A DNA stretch of 64,000 bases from Serratia symbiotica (GCF_000821185.2 NZ_CP050855.1:2790001-2854000), one strand, 5' to 3'. Positions 46,020-60,910 are shown, counted from the stretch's first letter. Program-made: numbers and translations. Notes: generated by a model not told the origin, from the sequence alone.

Positions 46020-47617
46020 CTAAGCCTGTTGTTGCGTTTCAAGGCGCTGGCGCAAGCGTTTTTTGTCCACTTTGCCAATCGCTGTCAACGGTGGTTGTCT
46101 ATCTGAATAAAACGATCTGGCAATTTGAAATCCGCGACCCCCTGCTCGCGCAAGTGACGACGCAGCACCACCGCCTTCAATGGGGTGTCAGCGATGATAT
46201 AAGCACAGCTTTTTTCGCCCATTAGCGCATCCGGCATCGATACCAGCGCCGCGTTGATCGCCTCTGGATGACATAGTAACAAGTTCTCGATCTCTTCAGC
46301 GGCGATCTTCTCACCGCCACGGTTGATCTGATCCTTCTGGCGCCCCTGTACGGTGAGGTAGCCATCTTCACTGAGGCTGATCAGGTCACCAGAGCAGTAA
46401 AAACCCTCAGCGTCGAAGGCACTGGTGCTGTGCTGCTGGCTGCGGTAGTAGCCACGGAAGGTATAAGGGCCACGAACCATCAAGCGCCCCACAGCCCCTA
46501 TTGGCAGTGGGTTGCCATCATCATCCGCGACCCAAACTTCGTCATCTGGCGACATCGGCCGTCCCTGAGTGGTCAGGATATGCTGCGGATCATCGTCCAG
46601 GCAGGTGTCGTTCACCAGCCCTTCCGCCATGCCGAATACCTGTTGCAATTGGCAGCCAATTTCGGTCTGAATGCGTGCTGCCAGGGTTTCCCCCAGTTTG
46701 GCACCGCCCACCTGTAGCAGTTGCAGGCTGGCCAACGCGGCGTTGCTGCCCCACTCTTCGATCGCCTGTAGCCACAACGTCACCGCTGGCGGCACCAGCG
46801 CCGTCACGTTGATACGGTGTTGTTCGATCAGGCGGAAGCACTGCGTGGCATCGGGATCGGTGGCAAACACCACCTGCCCGGCACCGTAAAACACCCCTAG
46901 CACTCCCGGCGAACTCATCGGATAGTTATGGCCGACCGGCAAGGCGCACAGGTAGCGGGTCTGTTGGTCGAAACGGCGGATCTTGCTGTAGTCGTCGTCG
47001 TTGTGGGTCCGTGGGATCAGCTTCGGTGTGCCAGTGCGGCCACCGGAAAGCTGGAAAAATGCCATTTGGTCGGCGGCAGAGGGCACAGCGACAAAGCCGT
47101 CGCTGGTCTCTTCCAGCCAGTGGGTTAGCGCCAATTCACCCTGCTGTTGGTTGCGCAGTGCCACTACGCGCAGTGACGAATGTTGCGCACGAAAATGCTT
47201 CAGGAAGCTATCGTCGGCAAACAAGGCATGTTCACGATCGGCAATCAACAGCACCGGTTTGATCTGAGTTGCGTAGGCGTTCAATTCACTGCGCTGATGG
47301 CTGAACAGTGCATTGACCGCCGCTACGCCAATTTTCAGCAACGTGAAAAACACCACGTAGAATTCCACCACATTGCCCCATTGCACCAAGGCGGTATCAC
47401 CGGGTTGCACACCACGGCGCAACAACGCCGCCGCTAAACGCTCGGAAAGCTGGTTCAGTTCGCGGTAGCTCAGGCTACAACGGGCATCGGTCATCGCCAG
47501 AGCGTCGTTGGTGGCCTGACGGTCAAGAATATCTGTTAGCGGCTGGTCAATCCAATAACCGCGCTCACGATATCGGCTGGCAAATTCTGCTGGCCAGGGA
47601 GTAAAGATAATGCTCAT
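46020..47617 (-). pseudogene. entE: 2,3-dihydroxybenzoate-AMP ligase EntE, C-terminal frameshift
   Basis: Activates DHB with ATP and loads it on EntB. Starts at ATG 47617, eight bases after the entC stop. The adenylation core is readable ([38 protein letters not shown]). It ends early at 46085 ([11 protein letters not shown]); a different frame then encodes [17 protein letters not shown] up to TAG 46020-46022, so an indel near 46090 puts the catalytic A10 Lys (GKVDKK) out of frame. The phosphate loop reads SGGRTGTPK instead of SGGTTGTPK, and a few residues are missing after PRTHND. Very likely inactive. Confidence 0.88.
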
Positions 47618-47624
47618 GTTGTTA

Positions 47625-48830
47625 CTACCCTTGATGTAACCCAAAAGCACGCAGGATGGTGCTGAGTTTGGTGTCTGTTTCATGCCATTCAGATTCGGGG
47701 GAAGAGCCAGGCACGATGCCAGCTCCAGCGAACAACCGCACTTGGTTGCCGTCGACAGTGCCACAGCGGATAGTGACCACCCACTCACCGTTGCCCACAG
47801 CATCGCACCAACCCACAATGCCGCCGAACAGGCCACGATCAAACGGTTCCAACTGTTTGATCAAGGCATGCGCGGCTGCGGCTGGCATGCCACACAGCGC
47901 TGGGGTTGGATGCAGCAAGCAGGCCAGCGACAATGCGCTTTCGTCGCGCGAGGCCACTTCTCCATCGATCGGGGTGGAAAGATGCCACAGCGTGGTGGTT
48001 GTCAACAGTTCAGGGAACTGAGGCACGTTCAGGTAGTGGCTGCGGCTGGCCAGCACCTGCCGTATGCCTTCGGTGACGATGCGATGCTCGTGACGATCTT
48101 TCTTTGAGGCCATCAATTGCTGCCCAACCACTAGGTCGCATTCAGCATCGGCCACACGCCGGGCAGAGCCAGCCAACGGGTTAGAATAGAAGCGTCCGTT
48201 AGATTGGCGTAGCAACAACTCAGGGCTGGCACCCAGTAACGCCCCCCGTTCCAACGGCACATGGAAATGGAAGCCGTGAGGGTTCTGCACGATAACGCGC
48301 GCCATCAGCGCATGGCAATCCACCGGCTGACAGGTCTCAATCTCCAGCAGGCGCGATAATACCACTTTGTCCAATTGCTCAGTTTTCATCGCCACGACCG
48401 CATCGCTCACCATCTGCATAAAAGACTGCTGGGTCGGCACTTCGGCAATGCTGGCGATTTCTGGCCCGGTCGCCAGCGGCGATAAACCCGCTACAAAGGC
48501 GGCACGGTCAAAGCAGCGGCTTTCATACGGGATAAACAATGCGGAAGGCTGCTGGGTATCGAACGGGATAGCACCACACAGTAGCGGTTGCTTTATGCCC
48601 GCCACGCGCGCTTCGGCAAATGCCTGGCGCACCTGCTGCTGAAATTTACCTTGGAGATCACCACCTTCTGCCGCCGGTTGCGTCACTTGAGTAAAACAGC
48701 CAGCGGTGATCAGGCTGCGGAAGGGAGAGGTAAAGAAGAAGCCTGATGTAGGGGAAATGTCAGTGCAACATTGTTTAGCAACGCTATTTTGCAGTGCCTG
48801 TAGACTAGTACCCTTCGCGGTAATGCTCAT
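47625..48830 (-). CDS. entC: Isochorismate synthase EntC
   Basis: Converts chorismate to isochorismate, the first step to 2,3-dihydroxybenzoate. 401 residues. The chorismate-binding fold is visible in [83 protein letters not shown] and [21 protein letters not shown]. Start ATG 48830 behind AAGGTG. A Fur-type site lies 33-51 bp upstream. Open frame; first gene of entC-entE-entB. fepB, which flanks entC in E. coli, is absent. Confidence 0.95.
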   Translation of the reverse strand: MSITAKGTSLQALQNSVAKQCCTDISPTSGFFFTSPFRSLITAGCFTQVTQPAAEGGDLQGKFQQQVRQAFAEARVAGIKQPLLCGAIPFDTQQPSALFIPYESRCFDRAAFVAGLSPLATGPEIASIAEVPTQQSFMQMVSDAVVAMKTEQLDKVVLSRLLEIETCQPVDCHALMARVIVQNPHGFHFHVPLERGALLGASPELLLRQSNGRFYSNPLAGSARRVADAECDLVVGQQLMASKKDRHEHRIVTEGIRQVLASRSHYLNVPQFPELLTTTTLWHLSTPIDGEVASRDESALSLACLLHPTPALCGMPAAAAHALIKQLEPFDRGLFGGIVGWCDAVGNGEWVVTIRCGTVDGNQVRLFAGAGIVPGSSPESEWHETDTKLSTILRAFGLHQG

Positions 48831-48862
48831 TGCAACACCTTATTTTATTGACTGATAAATAT

Positions 48863-48881
48863 GATAATGATAATTATTTAT
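48863..48881. promoter_or_regulatory. Fur box upstream of entC
   Basis: GATAATGATAATTATTTAT matches the 19-bp Fur consensus GATAATGATAATCATTATC at 15 positions by eye. It should let Fe2+-Fur repress the entCEB operon. Confidence 0.8.
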
Positions 48882-49031
48882 ACGATAAATTGTTCTCTGA
48901 GATTCGCCGTGTCAATAAATCTAGCCACATCCTACACATCAAAAGAACGCTATAGAGACGGTGGATTTCAACATGCCAATGATAAGCATTATTATTTAAA
49001 TCTACAGCTCATTTTATGCGGTATGTGACTT

Positions 49032-49199
49032 TTAACCGCTAATGGGTTGCACCTCCGGCTTACTTAACCGAACCTGGCGCAGCCCGGTCATGGTGAAGGC
49101 CAGCAGAATACCGCAAGCCACGGTGCCAAAGCTGCTGGCGCTGATCGCTGGCAGCATAAATGCCCCCATCGTTCCGAGCAACAGCACGCCCAGCGCATC

Positions 49200-49200
<1 letters not shown>
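49032..49200 (-). pseudogene. entS: EntS enterobactin exporter, C-terminal tail fused to entF
   Basis: The frame ALGVLLLGTMGAFMLPAISA, then SSFGTVACGILLAFTMTGLRQVRLSKPEV to TAA at 49032 matches the last helices and tail of the MFS exporter EntS. It starts abruptly at the junction with the carrier domain of entF (near 49190-49205). All upstream EntS sequence is missing. Confidence 0.8.
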
Positions 49201-52245
<3,045 letters not shown>

Positions 52246-52291
52246 GGGGGATATGCACGATGTTGCTGCTCCCTTTATTGCTTGATACCGA

Positions 52292-52501
52292 TTATGCGCT
52301 AGGCGGTAATACTGGCTGAAGATCCTGCCAATGCCGTTCCAACCACTCGGCACACTCGGTGCGCGCCGCTGGCCCGAATGCTACCGTCCAGTGAGCAGAG
52401 ACCGCACAGAAATCCGGCCACAAGCTGTATTGTTATTGTTGTTCGTTACGTAGCACCAGGCTACGTTGCTGTGGTTCATCGAATGGATTCAGGTTTTCCA
52501 T
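52292..52501 (-). pseudogene. ybdZ: MbtH-like NRPS helper YbdZ, ochre-interrupted
   Basis: Small chaperone of the EntF adenylation domain. From ATG 52501: MENLNPFDEPQQ, VLRNEQQ, then TAA, then QYSLWPDFCAVSAHWTV and ECAEWLERHWQDLQP to TAA 52292. 70 codons, normal length. The stop stands where Gln would fit (CAA to TAA). The start overlaps the 3' end of fes, as in E. coli. Confidence 0.85.
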
Positions 52502-53852
52502 TCTGCCCCCCTTGTGTTGATGAAAGAGCTGGCTCCAACTGCACGGGACCGCTGGTAGCAAAGGATACGGCCCACACCGCCTGTAATCCGTCGGTTAGAC
52601 CACCGCGCCAACAAAGCGCATCGTGTCCTCCTTCTACTACCCGGTAATGCACCCGATGCCCGGCATGGCTCAACAGCGTCGCCATTTGGCCACTGACTCG
52701 GTACACCAGCGTTTCATGCGAGCCAGCTTCCATAAACACTTTCAGCGCACCGGAATGACCCAAACCATGTTTTTCCACCTGTTGTATCAACCAACCAGCA
52801 TCGTCCGGCATGGTCGGCTGCTGTAGCATGTCGCGCCGTGGCCACCAGAATGAACCGGACTGGCTGATCACCGCGCCAAAGCGCTGTGGCCAACGCAACC
52901 CGGCATACAGGGAAGACAGCCCACCGAAGCTCTGCCCCGCGACTACTGTGTTGGCGGGGCTGTCGCTGTATGACGCCCACTCGGCCACCTGCGGCATCAG
53001 TTCTTCCTGCACTGCCAACCAGAAATCTTCTTTGCAGGTCAGTTCGCGCGCACGCTGCTTCAGATCGATAACGTCGATCAGCACATATACCGCTTGCGGC
53101 AGCGCGCCCCCGCGTGTCAGTTGCATCAGCGGTTCCCACACCGGCATCTGCTGCGCCCAGAATTGACCATCGAGCAGAATAGCCAGTGGGCGTTCGGTTG
53201 GCTGGCTATCGCCGGTGGTATAGATCCAGACGTTGCGGCTGTTGCCCAGCCGCTCACTGCACCAGGTATGACGTTGCAGACGCGCTGGCGGTGCTGGCGT
53301 ACAACGCCCGCTGGTGATCTCATACTCATCGAATGCGCGCCATGCCGGCTGCGGCGGCGCTTCCGGCAGATGCAGGCCAGAGAGAAAGTGGCCGCTAGTA
53401 CCCGACCAAGCACGGCGAGGATTGAGTAGATCATGCGTGGCGCTGGCAGACACCTGATACCACCAGTGGCGCATGTTGTGCATGTTGCCGTGGGCGTCAT
53501 CGCTGCTGAGCTCTGGCAGACACTCATCAAAGCAGGGAATAAAACAGTAACTACCACGCCAGTCACCGTTCAGCTCTGTCTGCCAATACCAGACGTCGGT
53601 ACCATTCAGACGTTGCAAGCTCTGTGGGGGATTCGGCTGATGATGGTCAGTCAGGCAGTTAATGTGCACCCATACCCGCTGGCAGTTGGAAGTTAACTCG
53701 CATCCCTGGGGATCACGCCAGAAAAACGTAACTCGCCATCGGCCATTATCCGCTGGTTCCATCCACGGGGTGCCGCGACGAACCACTTGCAACCACCAGC
53801 CCGGGCTACCGGCATGGGGGCTGGTCAATAATTTGCTGCTTTCTATATTCAC
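52476..53852 (-). CDS. fes: Enterochelin esterase Fes
   Basis: Cytosolic esterase that cuts ferric enterobactin to release iron. 458 residues. N-terminal enterochelin-binding domain (VTFFWRDPQGCE, DVWYWQTELNGDWRGSYCFIP), C-terminal alpha/beta hydrolase with nucleophile Ser in VVAGQSFGGLSSLYAGL, the block SQSGSFWWPRRD and the catalytic His in VVEGGHDALCWRGG. Open frame, about 58 residues longer than the E. coli protein, partly by insertions near residues 130-170. With fepA and the inner-membrane uptake genes lost it may lack ferric enterobactin to act on unless taken up by another route. Confidence 0.93.
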   Translation of the reverse strand: MNIESSKLLTSPHAGSPGWWLQVVRRGTPWMEPADNGRWRVTFFWRDPQGCELTSNCQRVWVHINCLTDHHQPNPPQSLQRLNGTDVWYWQTELNGDWRGSYCFIPCFDECLPELSSDDAHGNMHNMRHWWYQVSASATHDLLNPRRAWSGTSGHFLSGLHLPEAPPQPAWRAFDEYEITSGRCTPAPPARLQRHTWCSERLGNSRNVWIYTTGDSQPTERPLAILLDGQFWAQQMPVWEPLMQLTRGGALPQAVYVLIDVIDLKQRARELTCKEDFWLAVQEELMPQVAEWASYSDSPANTVVAGQSFGGLSSLYAGLRWPQRFGAVISQSGSFWWPRRDMLQQPTMPDDAGWLIQQVEKHGLGHSGALKVFMEAGSHETLVYRVSGQMATLLSHAGHRVHYRVVEGGHDALCWRGGLTDGLQAVWAVSFATSGPVQLEPALSSTQGGQNGKPESIR

Positions 53853-54149
53853 AATGCCTATCCGTTTTGTCGTTGGCGGTTCAGATAAACATTGGTCTTA
53901 TCCGTAACGATAGGAGAACTAGCCTAGACGCAATGTAACGCAATAAGAAGAATAATATTGATACTTATTTGCATTTACAATGGTGTATTAACCTTGGAAA
54001 CCGTGCAGAAATTGCACAATGGCGAGGGATGCTAGATACACAAGGTTATATCCCCTGCCGCAGCTGATTTCTTAATGCCTCAACCACGCAAAAACTACCA
54101 CCACTCTTCCCGCTTCGCGCGGGTTATAGCAGCAAAGTAGGACACACCA
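53853..54149. promoter_or_regulatory. fes-fepA divergent control region with Fur-like site
   Basis: 297 bp without a gene. Around 53950-53968 the sequence AATAATATTGATACTTATT partly fits the Fur consensus. In E. coli the fepA-fes region is a bidirectional Fur-controlled promoter; the same layout is kept here. Confidence 0.55.
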
Positions 54150-56416
54150 ACGAACCGCACATTATCTCGTTATTCTTTAGCCACTATCATTGGGTTAGGG
54201 CTAACATCAGCGATGGCCAACGCCACGTAGCAGACAGACACCACCACCGAAGAAAACACCAGTTCAGCCGATAAAAAACTACGAGCGGAAGACACCATCG
54301 TGGTGGCCGCTGCCAGGCAGAACTTGCAGGCACCAGGGGTTTCCACCATCACCGCCGAAGACATCAAGAAACGCCCGCCGGCGCGTGATATCAACGAATT
54401 GATCCGCACCATGCCAGGGGTTAACCTGACGAGCAACGCCAACAGTGGCCAAGGTGGCAACAACCGCCAGATCGATATTCGCGGCATGGAGCCAGAAAAT
54501 ACCTTGATCCTGATCGACGGCAGACCCGCCTCTAGCCGCAACTCGGTGCGTCAAGGCTGGCGCGGAGAGCATGATACACGCGGTGATACCGCCTGGGTGC
54601 CGCCTGAAATGATCGAACGCATTGATGTGCTGCGCGGCCCCGCAGCAGCGCGTTATGGCAGTGGTGCTGCTGGCGGCGTGATCAATATCATCACCAAGAA
54701 GACCAGCAACGCATTACACGGTACGCTGAACGGCTATTTCAACCTACCCCAGCATAAGCAGGAAGGTGCCGCTAAGCGCACCGACTTCAGCCTGTCCGGC
54801 CCATTGAGTGATCAATTGAGTTTCCGTCTGTTTGGCGGCTACAGCAAAAGGCAGGCCGATGCATGGGATATCAATGCACCCTATAAATCTGAACGTGTAC
54901 CTACCCATATCAATAGCATTCCCGCTGGGCGCGAAGGCGTCATCAATAAAAACATTGATGCACTGCTTCACTGGGACTTCGCCCATTTGCAGTCGCTGGA
55001 GTTCGAATATGCCTATGACCGCCAGGGCAATTTGTATGCCGGGGATACCCAGAACACCAACACCATTGCGCTGGTGCAAAGTAACTCCGGTAAAGAGACC
55101 AACCGCATTTATCGCGAAAACTACGGTTTGAACTACCACGGTGCACAATGGCGTCAGCACCAACAACTACGTGCAATTTGAGCGCACCCGCAATACCCGC
55201 CTGAACGAAGGGTTGGCCGGCGGCCCCGAGGGCATCTTTAATCTCAAGGATCCTGGTTTCAGGACCACCAAACTGGACAGTTTCCTGGCACACAGCGAAG
55301 TCAATATGCCGCTTGAACTCGGCGTAACACAAACCGCTACTCTGGGTGCCGAATGGAACCAGCAGCACATGAAAGATGCATCGTCAACCAGTCAAAAGCT
55401 GGTGGGAAGAACCTTACCCGGCCGAGAGAGCGGCACTCGTAGCCCTTATGCTTCTGCCCATGTCTTTTCACTGTTCGCCGAAGACAATCTGGAACTGACC
55501 GACAGTACCATGTTGACGCGGGCCTGCGTTACGGTATGCACTCCAAGGCTGGCAACAACTGCAGCCCATCACTGAACTTGTCGCAGGAAGTAGGCGACAA
55601 CTTCACCCTGAAAATGGGCATCGCCCACGCCTATAAGGCACCTAACCTATTCCAGACCAACAAAAATTATTTGCTGTACAGCCAAGGCCAAGGTTGCGTG
55701 GGCAGCGATATCGTCAATAGCTGTTACCTGATTGGCAACGACAATCTGAAAGCGGAAACCAGCGTCAATAAGGAACTCGGGCTGGAGTTCCATAACGCTG
55801 GCTGACGTAACCTACTTCGGCAACGACTATCACGAAAAAAAACGAAGCGGGCAGGGCCAGGATCGCCACCAGCAGCTCCGGTACAGCAGTTTATCCGTGG
55901 GAAAACGTGCCGAAAGCGGTAGTCCAAGGTCTGGAAGGTACGCTGAACGTACCTGTTAGCGAGAGCGTCTCCCGGAGCAACAACGCCACCTACATGATCG
56001 AAAACCAGAACAAGAGCACCGGCGATTACCTCTCGGTGATCCCTAAGTTCACCCTCAAATCGCCCCTGAGCTGGCAGGCCACCCAGGATTTGTCGATACA
56101 ATCCACTCTGACTTGGTACGGCCGTCAAAAGCCGAAAAAGTACAATTATCAGGGCAAACCGCTTACTGGATCTGAAAAACATGAAGTCAGCCCTTACGCC
56201 ATCGTGGGGGCCAGTGCCAGCGATGGCCTGACCAAAAACGTTAGCGTCACCGCCGGGATCGAGAACCTGTTCGACAAACGCCAGTTCCGCGCTGGCAACG
56301 CGCAGAACACCGGTAACCCAACAACCGGCTTAATTAACATTGCCGGTGCAGGTGCGGCTACCAACAACGAACCGGGCCGAACCTATTACCTTAGCATTAA
56401 CAGCCATTTCCGATAG
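54150..56416 (+). pseudogene. fepA: Ferric enterobactin receptor FepA, stops and several frameshifts
   Basis: TonB-dependent outer-membrane receptor. Text starts where ATG is expected with ACG (54150), followed by a signal-peptide-like stretch, TAG at 54228-54230, then the plug (DTIVVAAARQNLQAPGVST, NNRQIDIRGMEPENTLILID, RGPAAARYGSGAAGGVINI). Frameshifts follow near 55150, near 55520 and near 55800; later frames hold GLAGGPEGIFN, GIAHAYKAPNLFQTN, NVPKAVVQGLEGTLN and the end NEPGRTYYLSINSHFR. All parts of the E. coli protein are represented but in four frames. Dead. Confidence 0.95.
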
Positions 56417-56429
56417 CCATAAACCAATG

Positions 56430-56450
56430 AAAAGGGGCATTGCCCCTTTT
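56430..56450 (+). terminator. Terminator behind fepA
   Basis: AAAAGGGGC att GCCCCTTTT: a nine-base stem, A-rich before and T-rich after, 14 bp behind the fepA stop. Confidence 0.85.
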
Positions 56451-56499
56451 CATGCCGACCTCCGCTCAGTTTTTTAATGGGGGAATAGCGGATAACAAA

Positions 56500-56526
56500 A
56501 CGCCCCCAGAGTGAGGCTGGGGGCGT
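56500..56526 (-). terminator. Terminator behind gltP
   Basis: On the reverse strand ACGCCCCCAG / CTGGGGGCGT forms a ten-base stem followed by TTTTGTT. It lies just behind the gltP stop codon. Confidence 0.88.
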
Positions 56527-56539
56527 TCGCGGATTAAGG

Positions 56540-57850
56540 CTAATTGGCCGATTGGGCTTTATCCGAGAGGAGTTCCTGCTCATAAGCCAGCGCCTTCTTG
56601 CGATCGAACTGGTGCTCCCATTTGGCAATGACCAGCGCCGCCAATGCGTTACCCACCACGTTTAAAGCAGTACGCGCCATATCAAGGATACGGTCAACAC
56701 CAGCGATAAACGCCAGCCCCTCCAACGGGATGCCAACGCTGCCCAATGTGGCAAGCAACACCACAAAGGAAACGCCGGGTACACCCGCGATACCCTTTGA
56801 GGTGACCATCAAGGTCAGTACCAAGATGATTTCATGGCCCAGCGACAGCTCAATCCCATACAGCTGTGCAATAAAGATAGCGGCAATGCTTTGATACAGG
56901 GTTGATCCGTCCAGGTTGAAGGAATATCCGGTAGGCACCACAAAGCTGACGATCGACTTAGGCGCGCCATAAGCCTCCATCTTTTCAATGATGCGCGGCA
57001 GCACCGTTTCTGAACTGGCGGTAGAGTAGGCTAGGATCAATTCATCCTTCAGAATGCGGATCAGCATCCAGATGCGTAGGTTGCATAAACGCGCAACCAC
57101 GCCCAATATCACGAAAGCAAAAAAGGCGAGGGCGAAATACACCAAGAGCACCAATTTAGCCAACGGCAGCAGCGAGGTGAAGCCGAAGTTCGCCACCGTC
57201 ACCGAGATTAAGCCAAACACCCCGATTGGCGCGTAAAGCATAACCATGTGGGTGACCTTGAACATGCTCTCTGAAACCGCTTTAAACATCTTCAGGAACG
57301 GTTCTTTGGTTTCCTTCGGCAATGAAGATAAGCCTAGGCCAAATAACACCGAGAAGAAGATGAGCGGCAGCATGTCCCCCTTGACCATTGATGAGAAGAC
57401 GTTAGATGGGATCAACGACAGGATGGTGACCACCAGACTATGCGAACCACTCTGCACATGCTCGGTGGTTTTCTCGTACTGCGAGATATCCACTGTGGTC
57501 AGCGTCGACATATCGATGCCGTGACCGGGTTGAAAAAAATTGGCCAGTGTTAGCCCTACCACTATGGCGATCGTGGTGATCACTTCGAAATATATAATCG
57601 TTTTTAATCCGATGCGCCCTAACTTCTTCGCATCTCCTACCCCAGCAATGCCGACGATCAACGTGGAAATAACAATCGGCACGACAATCATTTTAATCAG
57701 ACGAATAAAAATATCGCCCGCAGGGCTGAGAATATTGCTGACCAACCACTCACGCGACTCGACCTGATTATGCAATACCGCACCGACAATAATACCCAAC
57801 ACCAACGCTATCAGTATTTGCCATGCAAGGCTAATTTTTACACTTTTCAT
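56540..57850 (-). CDS. gltP: Proton/glutamate-aspartate symporter GltP
   Basis: Inner-membrane dicarboxylate/amino acid:cation symporter (DAACS family). 436 residues from ATG 57850, matching the E. coli start MKxxKxSLAWQIL; a TTG two codons earlier is less likely. Helices and re-entrant loops are visible: FIRLIKMIVVPIVISTLIVG, the Ser-rich hairpin AYSTASSETVLPR, FVVPTGYSFNLDGSTLYQ and SKGIAGVPGVSFVVLLATL, the last three forming the substrate site. Divergent from acs, as the gene neighbourhood of E. coli also suggests. Intact. Confidence 0.95.
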   Translation of the reverse strand: MKSVKISLAWQILIALVLGIIVGAVLHNQVESREWLVSNILSPAGDIFIRLIKMIVVPIVISTLIVGIAGVGDAKKLGRIGLKTIIYFEVITTIAIVVGLTLANFFQPGHGIDMSTLTTVDISQYEKTTEHVQSGSHSLVVTILSLIPSNVFSSMVKGDMLPLIFFSVLFGLGLSSLPKETKEPFLKMFKAVSESMFKVTHMVMLYAPIGVFGLISVTVANFGFTSLLPLAKLVLLVYFALAFFAFVILGVVARLCNLRIWMLIRILKDELILAYSTASSETVLPRIIEKMEAYGAPKSIVSFVVPTGYSFNLDGSTLYQSIAAIFIAQLYGIELSLGHEIILVLTLMVTSKGIAGVPGVSFVVLLATLGSVGIPLEGLAFIAGVDRILDMARTALNVVGNALAALVIAKWEHQFDRKKALAYEQELLSDKAQSAN

Positions 57851-58604
57851 ACCCAAAAGTCCTTAGAGACTCTCCTCCCCACATTTAACCACCGTGCGAC
57901 AAAGAGAATACTTAATTATTTGATACAGGCCTATGTTAATTCAATGAATGCGTTCACCTGCCATTTTAGTGTGACGCAGTACAAATCTGTACCATCTGAG
58001 AGGCCTCGTCTGCAAGCTTTGATTTGTTAGGCCCCTGTACTGCATCGAATCACACAAATATTGCACCGCACCCCAAAAAATATAATACATTGTTATTAAA
58101 CATGTAATTTTACTTAGGGTGAACTTCAATATACCATTTAGATGTTTTTTTATACAAAACTAGCATGCGTTATTTTTTGCACTTTTTGCATATTTAGTCT
58201 ACAGGAGATGTTTTTATTTTGTTACAAGAAGGTGCTGGCAATGGGGATGAACGAGTAACATTCCCTTGAACAGTAAAGCGAATCTTTAATCAAAGAGTAA
58301 AAAATGAACAATTCGGTATTTAATAAGTGCACGGATCATGTGTCATTCATGCTAGCAATAACTGACTATGTTATTCAGTCGCTTTAATTTACTCAGTCAG
58401 GAGGTATATTCTTATCGAATATTGTCATGGTGATAATTAATATTATAAAAATGATATATTTATTAATGATCGAATCCAGTTCATTAATTACAAATCAATA
58501 TCACAATTTACGTGATCTACTGCGCAAAAAAGAAACAAACAATCATAGCAAACTATACTTAACCTTGAGTTGACATATCATTAACAATCTTAAGGAGAAA
58601 AGTT
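57851..58604. promoter_or_regulatory. Divergent gltP-acs control region
   Basis: 754 bp, AT-rich, no gene on either strand. It should hold the promoters of gltP (left) and acs (right). AAGGAG eight bases before the acs ATG is a strong ribosome site. I could not place a convincing CRP site by eye. Confidence 0.5.
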
Positions 58605-60563
58605 ATGAACCCATTGCACAAACACGTTGTTCCTTCTGCAATTGCAGAGCACACCTTGATTACTCCAGCACAATATCAGCGGTACTATCAACAGTCTGTG
58701 CAAGACCCGGAGGATTTCTGGGGGGAACATGGCAAGATCCTAGATTGGATCAAACCCTATACCAAAGTAAAAAATACTTCGTTCGATCTGGGGTGCGTTA
58801 GCATCCGCTGGTTCGAAGATGGCACCCTCAACCTGGCAGCTAACTGCCTTGATCGTCACCTAGCCAAACACGGCGATCAGACAGCCATTACCTGGGAAGG
58901 CGACGATCCCGCCCAGTCGAAAAAAATAACCTATAAACAACTGCATCACGATGTCTGCCAATTCGCCAACGTGCTGAAAAAGCTAGGCGTTAAGAAAGGC
59001 GACGTGGTGGCTATCTACATGCCGATGGTACCGGAAGCGGCCGTCGCCATGTTGGCTTGTGCACGCATTGGTGCCGTGCACTCGGTGATATTCGGCGGCT
59101 TTTCGCCAGAGGCGATCGCCGGGCGCATCATTGATTCCCATGCCAAACTGGTGGTCACTGCCGACGAGGGACGACGTGCAGGCCGTGCTGTACCGCTGAA
59201 GAAAAACGTCGATGACGCGCTGAAGGCTCCCGGCATGACCAGCGTTACCAACGTGGTGGTGTTCCAACGTACAGGCAAGCTGGACTACTGGCAGGAAGGA
59301 CGCGATCTGTGGTGGCATGAGCTGACCAACGGCGTTTCTGCCGATTGTCCACCGGAAGAGATGAATGCAGAAGATCCGCTGTTTATTCTGTATACCTCCG
59401 GCTCGACCGGCAAGCCAAAGGGGGTACTACACTCTACTGGCGGCTATCTGGTGTATGCTGCCATGACCTTCAAATACGTGTTCGACTATCACGATGGCGA
59501 TGTGTACTGGTGTACCGCCGATGTCGGTTGGGTCACTGGTCATAGCTATCTGCTGTATGGCCCACTGGCCTGTGGTGCTACCACTGTGATGTTCGAAGGC
59601 GTGCCTAACTACCCTGACGTTAACCGCTTGTCGCAGGTTATCGATAAGCATCAGGTCAATATCCTGTATACCGCGCCAACCGCCATCCGCGCGCTGATGG
59701 CCGAAGGCGATAAAGCGATCAAGCACACTAAGCGTGATTCGTTGCGCATCTTGGGTTCAGTCGGCGAACCGATCAACCCAGAAGCCTGGGAATGGTATTA
59801 CAACAAGATCGGCAATGGCAAATGCCCGATCGTCGACACCTGGTGGCAAACCGAAACTGGCGGCTTCATGATCACTCCGCTACCGGGAGCTACCGAGCTG
59901 AAAGCCGGTTCCGCTACAAAGCCATTCTTTGGCGTGCGACCCGCGCTGGTCGACAATGTTGGCACGCCGCAAGAAGGTGTCTGCGAAGGCAACCTGGTGA
60001 TCATCGACTCCTGGCCTGGTCAGGCACGCACCCTGTTCGGTGATCACGAACGCTTCGAGCAAACCTATTTCTCCACCTTTAAAGGTATGTATTTTAGCGG
60101 TGATGGTGCACGCCGCGACGAGGACGGCTATTACTGGATCACTGGCCGCGTTGATGACGTGCTGAACGTTTCTGGCCACCGTCTAGGCACCGCCGAGATT
60201 GAATCCGCCCTGGTATCACACCCGAAAATCGCCGAGGCGGCAGTAGTTGGTATCCCACATAACATTAAAGGTCAGGCAATTTACGCCTATGTCACGCTTA
60301 ACCACGGTGAAGAACCAACGCCAGAGCTTTATACCGAAGTGCGCAACTGGGTACGTAAAGAGATAGGGCCGATCGCCACACCGGACATGCTGCATTGGAC
60401 AGACTCACTGCCCAAAACGCGTTCCGGCAAGATCATGCGGCGTATTTTGCGCAAAATCGCTGCCGATGATACTAGCAACCTAGGGGATACCTCAACGCTG
60501 GCTGATCCAGCCGTAGTTGACAAGCTGTTGGAAGAAAAACAATCGGTAAAACTACCATCATAG
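58605..60563 (+). CDS. acs: Acetyl-CoA synthetase
   Basis: Makes acetyl-CoA from acetate, CoA and ATP through acetyl-AMP. 652 residues, the E. coli length. Marks: the P-loop [18 protein letters not shown] (about residue 264), [32 protein letters not shown] hinge with [16 protein letters not shown], and the C-terminal [11 protein letters not shown] whose Lys is the acetylation switch. First gene of acs-yjcH-actP. Intact. Confidence 0.97.
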   Translation: MNPLHKHVVPSAIAEHTLITPAQYQRYYQQSVQDPEDFWGEHGKILDWIKPYTKVKNTSFDLGCVSIRWFEDGTLNLAANCLDRHLAKHGDQTAITWEGDDPAQSKKITYKQLHHDVCQFANVLKKLGVKKGDVVAIYMPMVPEAAVAMLACARIGAVHSVIFGGFSPEAIAGRIIDSHAKLVVTADEGRRAGRAVPLKKNVDDALKAPGMTSVTNVVVFQRTGKLDYWQEGRDLWWHELTNGVSADCPPEEMNAEDPLFILYTSGSTGKPKGVLHSTGGYLVYAAMTFKYVFDYHDGDVYWCTADVGWVTGHSYLLYGPLACGATTVMFEGVPNYPDVNRLSQVIDKHQVNILYTAPTAIRALMAEGDKAIKHTKRDSLRILGSVGEPINPEAWEWYYNKIGNGKCPIVDTWWQTETGGFMITPLPGATELKAGSATKPFFGVRPALVDNVGTPQEGVCEGNLVIIDSWPGQARTLFGDHERFEQTYFSTFKGMYFSGDGARRDEDGYYWITGRVDDVLNVSGHRLGTAEIESALVSHPKIAEAAVVGIPHNIKGQAIYAYVTLNHGEEPTPELYTEVRNWVRKEIGPIATPDMLHWTDSLPKTRSGKIMRRILRKIAADDTSNLGDTSTLADPAVVDKLLEEKQSVKLPS

Positions 60564-60598
60564 TTCGCACCCTGCCAACATCTACTGGAGATGATCTG

Positions 60599-60910
60599 AT
60601 GAATGACACTATTTATCAACGGATTGAGGAAAATCTGCGCTTTAAGGAACTGGTGAGAAAACGTGGCCGCTTCGCCTGGCTGCTTTCGCTGATTACGTTA
60701 GCATTGTACGTTGGCTTTATCTTACTGATCGCCTTTGATCCTCAGTGGCTGGGCACACCAATCACCACAGGATCATCCATTACCCGTGGTATCCCGGCAG
60801 GCGTTGGCCTTATCGTAATCTCTTTTGTACTGACCGGGATCTACGTGTTTCGTGCCAATGGGGAATTTGACCGCCTGACGACAGAGATTTTACAAGAGGT
60901 GAAACAATGA
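60599..60910 (+). CDS. yjcH: DUF485 inner-membrane protein YjcH
   Basis: 103 residues with two membrane helices (about 28-48, [20 protein letters not shown]; about 68-90, [17 protein letters not shown]) and N-terminal [13 protein letters not shown] typical of DUF485. Lies between acs and actP and overlaps actP by four bases (ATGA). Thought to accompany ActP in acetate uptake; precise role unknown. Confidence 0.95.
   Translation: MNDTIYQRIEENLRFKELVRKRGRFAWLLSLITLALYVGFILLIAFDPQWLGTPITTGSSITRGIPAGVGLIVISFVLTGIYVFRANGEFDRLTTEILQEVKQ

Noticed and set aside
53950..53968. Second strong Fur box at fes-fepA
   Set aside because: Only a partial match to the 19-bp consensus; kept as a possible site inside the control-region entry, not as a separate feature.
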